A stretch of DNA of 64,000 bases from Mortierella alpina (Eukaryota > Mortierellomycota > Mortierellomycetes > Mortierellales > Mortierellaceae), in the NCBI GenBank assembly GCA_029449245.1, contig JANATF010000013.1, positions 124,001 through 188,000 of the forward strand, written 5' to 3'. The position numbers and the translations under genes were made by a program. This document shows positions 57,401 to 64,000 of this stretch, piece after piece (within the stretch, counting starts at the first letter, position 1; each line of letters begins with the position of its first letter). A model generated the notes under the pieces. The model saw only the letters and a list, made by a program, of their open reading frames with translations. It had not been told where the DNA came from and did no database searches.

Positions 57401-59763
57401 CTTGATACTAACGGGACGGAGAGCAAAAAAACAAACACAAAGCAAAGTGTGTCAGTCCAATTGGAAAAGCAGGGACGAGTGTGTGCGACCGTGAGCACTG
57501 GGAGAGTTTGAAGGCGAGCGTGGCCAATAGGAATGCACTCCTTGATCGATCATATCGCGTGGATACAATACTCTTCGCCAATATATCTCATCTCGCCGTA
57601 CTGAACTGTGGAGAGCCAGAGTGAAATGCACAGAGAAAGTGGTGGCAGCAGAAGGGACAGAGAAAAAAGGAACAACAAGAACAATCAGAAATTAAACGCT
57701 GCCCTTCTTTCCCAAACCCTTTCTCAAAACGCTACAGCAACGACCAAATAAACGCTCTCACAAAGACGCAACGCAACGCAACGCATTGAGAAAAACAAAC
57801 AAAAAAAATAGCCCAACCCCCGTGAATAGATAATGACCCTGCGAAAGAAAAACTTGTAAGCACTAATGTGCTCAATGAAAATGACTACGCACAGGCAAAT
57901 GTAATACATCTTGAGAGCAGGAACCCCGGTCCATGCCAATGCCCATTGCCAGTGCCCAAGGATCGATAGTCCTGTTCTTTAGTCTCCTTCCGACACCCAG
58001 AGGCCCTCGCATTTCAATTAAAAGCAATCAAATGAATGATGCCAGGGCCAAGCCAACGCAAGAGAAAAAAAGAGAGCAGTAGGGAATGTGGGCTGCTATC
58101 GTTGGCTGGCAGAAACCGTGAGAACGCAGGCTGTCATGCCGTGGGTCCAAAAAGCGAGGGCACAAAGACAAACAAAATTGCGACTTTTTGAGTTTCTGCG
58201 CTCGCTGGTTGGCTGAACACAACCTTTGCCCACAGGAACTCTCTCGTGAGTGTTTATGCGCGTTGTGTCCTGAGAGGTCGCGCAAAAAGCAAAAAGGTTG
58301 TAAACACAAAACACACTAGGGCGCCCATCGAAACGCAGGGAAGACGGTCAAAGGCTAATGAGCTCCATACGAGCAATTGTAGAAGCTCCAACGGTCTCAA
58401 TAGTACAGAAAGCAAAAAGGTGGATATGTGTATATAAAAAAAAGCGGCATGGACACAAGGAGCAACGAACGCGCCAAGGAAAAGGCCTCACGTCCACTCG
58501 CACACAGACTTTTCCCAAATGTCGGTTGCATAAGCACTCACGTCCAACAGGAGAATTTCTCTAGTCGCAGAAATTTCATGTATGCATCTGTGCTTGTGGT
58601 GCATTCACTTTACAAACGAACAATTGAATGTTCTGGATGAAATGAATAGCTAGGCCGGGCAAGGGCGCACAACAAACACAAGGCGAGAGAGAAAGAAAGA
58701 AAGAGAGATAGCGCGCGCTAGAAAGGACGAATAGAAGTGTAATATAAAGAGAAATAATCGCGCTGCCATGTAACGATGAAAGGCATGGTGGGGCTGATAT
58801 GCAAGGAGTCATAGGAGACGGGCAGCAAGATAGAGGGCGGACGCGCTAACGAAGCATCCTCGTTACAGAATGCAGACTGGTATATATGCACGATGAAGGA
58901 AGGACAGAGAGTGCCGGCCGAGCTGATGGGCCCCATCTGGACATGAATGAATCAAGGGCGTTAAATATGCCCAAAGGGGTTCAAGGACACGGAAAAGTAG
59001 AGGGGAACGTGCATGGGATGATGCCCGTTGAATGTAAAGGTTGCCGAACGTTTAAACGGATGATTTCACACCTTGCAGCACACCCATCGTCAAACCTCCG
59101 CCCGACCCCTACACCCTGGCAGCATGTTTGTTGTTACGAATCGCCGGCGCATTAATCCCCGCCCGTTCTCCCTCTGATTTTCTGGCGCATTTCTGTACTC
59201 TCAACTTGATTGAATGGAAAGGTGGTACGTGGGACACGAGAAGCAAGGGACCGAAGGAGCTTGGGCGTCGGAGAGCAATATTGCTTCAAGAGCGCTTGAG
59301 GCAAATGAAACACAGGAAGTCTCAAGGACATTTGCTGACAATGCCCTTTACAGCAAACACCACCACCACCACTGCAAGAGCAAAAAAGGGAAATGAAAGA
59401 ACACTTCACCACGCCGCCTTGTGCCCTGTTGGTTTGCATATTCCAGCTTCAAGGGAGAAAATATAAAAAAAAAAAATCATAACAATTGTCTCTACTGTTA
59501 GACCTATTGTTCATTGACAAGAAGTTGCACTTACAATCGCAGGCGAGATGCGCCTTCTTGCAGTTGATGCAGGCGCTCGGTACGTGGGCCTTATACAGCT
59601 TGACTCTTGGTACGGGCTGTGGATGGAGTGGTACGGGCACGGGCGCCGCGGTTGCTCCTGCTGAGGACGAATTGGCAGCTGTGGGCGAAGGCTGGGTGGG
59701 TACCGGGGTCATTGGAGCCGAGTCTGGGAGCGAGTCAGCCTCCATCATGTACGAATGGGACAT
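54477..59763 (-). CDS. Zn2Cys6 transcription factor with PAS domain
   Basis: Four exons: 59763-59535, 57407-57161, 57045-56982, 56888-54477, giving 983 residues. The zinc cluster CX2CX6CX5CX2CX8C (Cys 65, 68, 75, 81, 84, 93) is completed only when exons 1 and 2 are joined. It is followed by KKRGRPK, an AT-hook-like basic element. A PAS domain starts about residue 265 (TMDLICARVSDESQALWGYHPHDI...IVAEEDRRKMGELLQLIKDAV) and runs to VCIMARHTTQVV near 410. The remainder is Ser/Pro-rich and disordered. A fungal zinc cluster plus PAS is the layout of the ERT1/AcuK/RDS2 group of carbon-metabolism regulators; membership in that group is likely but not proven. Intron 1 is 2127 bases, far longer than any other here. 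Confidence 0.85.
57408..59534 (-). other. 2.1-kb intron 1 of the Zn2Cys6-PAS gene
   Basis: Donor TGTAAGTGC and acceptor CGTTAG flank a phase-1 intron inside the zinc cluster. The interior shows no supported gene on either strand. It includes a GA-rich segment around 58680-58760 and otherwise mixed sequence. An alternative first exon or promoter within it cannot be excluded. Confidence 0.65.
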
Positions 59764-62700
59764 GTGTGCGTTGAGGTGCTGCGCGTGTGGTTGAAGGTGC
59801 TCTCGTGTTGAGGATGGAAGGACAATTTGAAGAAACGACCGAATGGAATCCCACCGGAGAATTAAGAGACGGACGGTTGTTCAATTACGAAAAGAAAAAG
59901 AGACCTTGTATGAAAAAGGGGGGCGCGGACAGAGGAAGAAGACAATATGCTGCGTGGCGTTTGTCCTGCGTTCTAAAGGTCCTCTTTCTTTCCTTTTGGT
60001 CCGTTGACTGGTGCAGAGACGAGTCGTGGGTACGGAGGCGTAGGGGTCTGCGGTGAAGAGTGACGGGTAGAGAGAGATGAGGCGGCCCAAGACGGCGAGA
60101 TCGTTGTTGCCGGCAATGAAGAGGAAACAAAGTAGAGGGTATGCCGACAATGCCGACGGGCGGGGACAAGTGCGGGTAGGAAGGGCTCTGCTGGAGTTGT
60201 TCTTGTGTGGAGGTGCTCTCTGACAGGGTCGCGGGATGGAACAACCGCCGAGAAGAGGCTGGGATGGGTGAGGAGTCTGAGTAATAAGAGAAGCAAGCAG
60301 GAGAATAAAGGAGACAAAGAGTCACCCGGGCTTTTTTTTTGGGTCAGGCACGAAGGACGAGTCTCGGGAAGGGCGATCAGGAGGACGAGTCAGCAGCAGA
60401 GGGAGGGGAGGAGCGGATGGGACGGAAGGGAGGATGGAAGGATGGAGGGAGGGGAGGATGGAGCGAGTTGCAATGGCAGGAAAGAGAAGAGGGGAAGAGA
60501 GAAGCGGACGGAGACATAAAAAATCAAGCGAGCAAGGCTGGATAAAAAAGTGTCCGCTCTTGCCTGTCATGGCTGTCAAAAAACACCTGCAATTCTATTC
60601 CCGTTGAGCTCGGCTACATAAACCAGGATACATATGCAATCTTTCCACTCCATGGCTGCATGAACGGCTGAGTCTGGCCAAGACCAGACCCAAACGGAAG
60701 CAGACCCTGCGTATCCTCTCTCTTTTGGCTCGCAAGCAATCTAGCGCGCTCTCTCAGCCAGGCCATTGCGGCTCGTTCTGCCATGTGGGAGACTAGCAGC
60801 TTAGCACGCTCAGAAGCTGTTGCCCACTTAGTCTACACGCATCGCTGCTCGCTCGAGAGGGTCATCCGCCAGTCCAGTCGTGTGGATTTGTGCTTCCATC
60901 CCGAATAGATCTTGGGTACCCAAGAAATGTCTCTCGGGGTTTGACAGTCAGCACGGCGCGACTGCTGCAAGACCTCAATGGCACTTCTGCTTCTTGCCAT
61001 CTGCTCATCTACCATCTGCATAGTGCGGTAGATAGATAGCAACTGGTTTGCTGGACAGTGTTGTTGAGTGGGAGCAGCTTGCAGCAGCAAGTGTCGCACT
61101 CTAAACAGCTCATGGTTGTGGCCTTGCTTTTTTTCTCTATTCTTTTTTCAACAGCCGATTGCATCCAGCCTATAATCGAGTCTCGCTTTTCACTACCGCA
61201 GGATCGATAGCGGCAACCATCCACCAACAGCACGCCTGCTGCACTGTGATTTTTGGTCTGCCGCCCAACGCCCATACGGGTTTGCAGTACACTGGGAACG
61301 TTGCGTGTTGGGACCAGGCTTGCTTTAAGAAACCTGTCCACCAGCACAGCTTCCCCATCCAAAAGCATAAAAAAATCTCCTTGCTCGCGCTAGGCAAAGG
61401 GCGCCCAAGTACAGGGCTATTTGCTCATCCGATCACAGGTTCGGGGCTTTCATCTCCTCTTCGTCCTTGCGATCTACAAGATGATGAAAGCAACGGACGA
61501 TGCACACGGTCGAGGCACAGTAAAGCCTTCACCCCCCTTGAACATTCTTGTCCATATATTTGTGATCGCAAACGATCGGAGAGTTTTTTCCCTTCGATTG
61601 GTCGATAAATATAACGCCATTTCCCATTCTACGATTACCCTTCGTTGACCCTGCCTTCTTCTCTCTCGTGCCCTTACTCTAACATACACACGCGTTTTAG
61701 AGCCACGCGCAACATCGAAAAAAAAGAGCCAGATTCAGGCAAGGAAGACACAGTCATGCGATATCCTTTGTGGAGAGGGAGCCGTGCTTCAAAACGGCAA
61801 GGATTGATTTGGATAGGGGGGGCGGAAAGCGGATGAGAGATGAGAGCTGAACACTTTGCGAGGGGAACAGCAAGCCATTGCCGCATTGTTGACAATCTTT
61901 CACGGTTGCTGCTTTGTTTACACAAATATCATCTATATCGTTGAGCCATAGTCTACACCAGGGAAGGGAACTGATGGCCTTGAATGCCATGGGCTATGTT
62001 GAACTTTGAAGGCTGGGCCGGAGGATTTTTTTTTCTTTGATCAACCGTCATCGGTTTGAGATGGGCGGTTTGGCGTCTCAACGGACACTCTTTTCGTCGT
62101 TTCTCGCATCGTCAGCACCCTGTCCACAATTGATTCTTGTAACAAACAAATCTTTTCTTCGTCGGCATCATCATCAACATCTCGACTGTAGGCTGGCATC
62201 AAAAAAGACGAAGGAATATAAACTGGGTTCATCTCAGCCGGTATTTGGATTTGCAAAAAATTCTCCGGAGGTCATCCGTCAAAAAAACGGTTAAGAAAGT
62301 AGTGTACTCTACTGTAGTCTATCGTATACACCTGCAAAGCAGCACTGGGGCCGTTTTTTCCTCTTTTTTTTCTGTTGCATAACCAGAGCCAATGGACATG
62401 CATAATGCAGCCCGTATGCAATCTCCCACTCGGAACATTTCTCCGTCCAGAGACAGCGAGACTAATCGTAAATTGGTCCTGCTCAACTGCAACAGGAACG
62501 GTTGACAGGCAAATCGTGTGTGCAGGATGCTGGCACCCAAGGTTTCATGTCCCATGGTAGGGCAATTGCTCAAGGGAAACGGGGCTATCTCTCTCGTCCT
62601 GAGGATTATAGAATGCAGTCTAAGATGATTGACTCTATCTAGTCCTGCAAGGGTTGTTCGTTACGCTCACACACACATAGTCCAGCTCACAAAGAGTGAA

Positions 62701-63923
62701 GAGAAACGAGTGTTATTCTTGTACTTTCCAAAGTCAGCACGTTCCGTTTGGCACGAGCGACTCTTTTTTTTCGTGCGTTGTGGTGTGAAACGGGCCATGT
62801 TGTGCGAGACGCAAGGGTTTGCCAAGGCTCTTGTTATTTTATATGTCTTCTTTTGATTCCAGGGTCGGAAAGGACACCGACTTGACAAGATACCAGACGC
62901 TAAGGCAGAGCCAACAGAGCACAACAAGGAACCCCTCTATTTGTTTTGTCGCGAACACGTGTGGGCTGACAACCATAATGGACGACATACACCTGCATAC
63001 TCGTCTCCCTTCATTCCCCAGACAGCAGTTGTCTCGGCCCCCCTCCGTTCTCATTCTTGTCCAACGTCTCTCTCTGATCCTTTCTTGTTATGCATGAGCA
63101 CATTATTGTTCGTCTCTTCTTTTGAAGCGGCGGAGGTATTTCCCCCCTCGCCTCGTCCTCCGTCATGGATGATGCCAAATAGCACAAATATTTTTCATAG
63201 CGCATTGAAGGGTACGACGCGACAAGTACATATCCTTGTGCACATATAAAAAAAATTGTATCCACTGTATCCGAGGATTCTTTTCTCCTGCTGCTGGGTA
63301 CCCAAGGTGTTTTATTTGTGCGGGCAACCCGCGATGCAAAAAAGAAGAAAGGCTCCCAGGAACATTAGTCCAAGACTCATAGACTAGGCTGCCAACCTGT
63401 ACGTACTGATTGCGGATGTATCGAGCCTGCCAGTGCCAAGATATGTGTGAAGTGAGCGGTGTCTCGCGTTCAAAGGGATTGCTCTTATATGTAAAAGGGT
63501 ACACCTCGACATGGTTCTCGGCGGCGTTTGGACTACCTCGTTTGCTGGCCGTCTTGACCAACGTTGATCGTCCGAGACCAACGGATCATTGCAAGAAACA
63601 GTATTTCAATCCACGACAGGTATGTACGCTGCATGTGGGATAGAATAAGTGATATGTAGCAGCAATTGCCCCCGCAGCAAGTGGCCGCCTCCTCCGTTGG
63701 GCTGGTTGGGTCGAACAAATCGAGACGACGCGTGCCCGTGTGGGCACCCAATATGGAAGAATCGGCCCCCACTGGGCCGTTTGTGTGACTGTGCAAAAAC
63801 AATGAAAAATGCCTGGCCTTCCAGCGGATTCCATTTCCTCCTCCACCCGCCCTCTTCTTTCTTTTCTCTGGCCATCCACCCACATCCACATCCTTCCTCC
63901 AACAAGATCAGAAAGCACTCGCC
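59764..63923. other. Gene-poor region before the window end
   Basis: 4.2 kb without a confidently supported gene. The plus strand is purine-rich at 60360-60520, so the sense strand of the zinc-cluster gene is C/T-rich. Minus-strand open segments with protein-like composition occur at about 60836-61105, 62041-62232 and 63384-63600, but none could be assembled into a gene. The last 80 bases are a pyrimidine-rich leader for the gene at 63924. Confidence 0.45.
60836..61105 (-). pseudogene. Possible coding exon or gene remnant, unrecognised
   Basis: The minus strand is open from a plausible acceptor (CTGTTTAG at about 61106) to a TAG at 60833. The sequence looks partly helical (IYRTMQMVDEQMARSRSAIEVL) and ends in WVPKIYSGWKHK and LDWRMTLSS. 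No upstream exon could be joined with confidence. It may be the last exon of an unseen gene, a decayed copy, or chance. Confidence 0.2.
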
Positions 63924-64000
63924 ATGTTCAGCAAGCTCGTCAACTTCTGGGTCAACAAGGCCGTTACCGAGACTGTAAGGCGGAGCTTTTTTCTTCAGCC
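63924..64000 (+). CDS. First exon of a gene continuing beyond the window (partial)
   Basis: The ATG at 63924 follows a C/T-rich leader and an ACTCGCC context. The exon runs to 63974 and encodes MFSKLVNFWVNKAVTET, followed by a GTAAGG donor at 63975, phase 0. Seventeen residues are too few to name a family. Confidence 0.55.
   Translation, partial: MFSKLVNFWVNKAVTETVRRSFFLQ

Overview
The window looks like nuclear DNA of a filamentous fungus. Genes are multi-exon, with short introns that usually carry GTAAGT-like donors and CTAAC-like branch sites. Base composition is close to 50% GC by eye, and untranslated regions are rich in CT tracts. The protein families (Vfa1, Sit4/PP6, Kin1, Pex1, a vacuolar M28 protease, an APSES regulator, a Zn2Cys6-PAS regulator, Hel2) are fungal. 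The Gln/His/Asn-rich regulators, the F-box/leucine-rich protein and the gene density (about 17 genes in 64 kb) suggest an early-diverging lineage such as Mortierellomycota. That placement is inference. No virus, CRISPR array, rRNA, tRNA or intact transposon was recognised.

Layout. 0.9-5.6 kb: two plus-strand genes, a Kelch-BTB protein and a HAD Swiss-Army-Knife-type protein. 5.7-10.5 kb: an ACBD6-like acyl-CoA-binding/ankyrin gene (minus) divergent from VFA1 (plus), then a Sit4/PP6 phosphatase gene with 8 exons (plus). 11.2 kb: a 62-residue secreted peptide precursor (plus). 11.6-15.3 kb: a vacuolar membrane protease (minus). 16.0-19.4 kb: a StuA/Efg1-type APSES transcription factor (minus), followed by 9.2 kb without a recognisable gene. 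28.6-33.2 kb: an orphan polyQ/polyT protein (plus) converging on a Hel2/ZNF598-type E3 ligase (minus). 34.2-44.2 kb: a Kin1-like kinase, a CREG-like secreted protein and an F-box/LRR protein, all minus. 44.7-49.2 kb: PEX1 (plus, 10 exons). 50.0-59.8 kb: a Cys-rich orphan, a secreted GPI-anchor-like repeat protein with many dibasic sites, and a Zn2Cys6-PAS regulator split by a 2.1-kb intron, all minus. 63.9 kb: first exon of a further plus-strand gene cut by the window edge.

The genes are mostly unrelated housekeeping and regulatory functions: peroxisome biogenesis (PEX1), ESCRT/Vps4 (VFA1), vacuole, ribosome quality control, cell polarity, and phosphatase signalling. They do not form an evident cluster or pathway. 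I did not find a convincing new multi-gene system. The items most worth a second look are the dibasic-site repeat protein at 51.2-53.3 kb, the small secreted peptide precursor at 11.2 kb, two GC-AG introns in neighbouring genes, the 2.1-kb intron inside a zinc-cluster codon, and the 9.2-kb region upstream of the APSES gene. Exon boundaries were placed by hand from splice consensus, reading-frame continuity and family conservation. Start codons were restricted to ATG.
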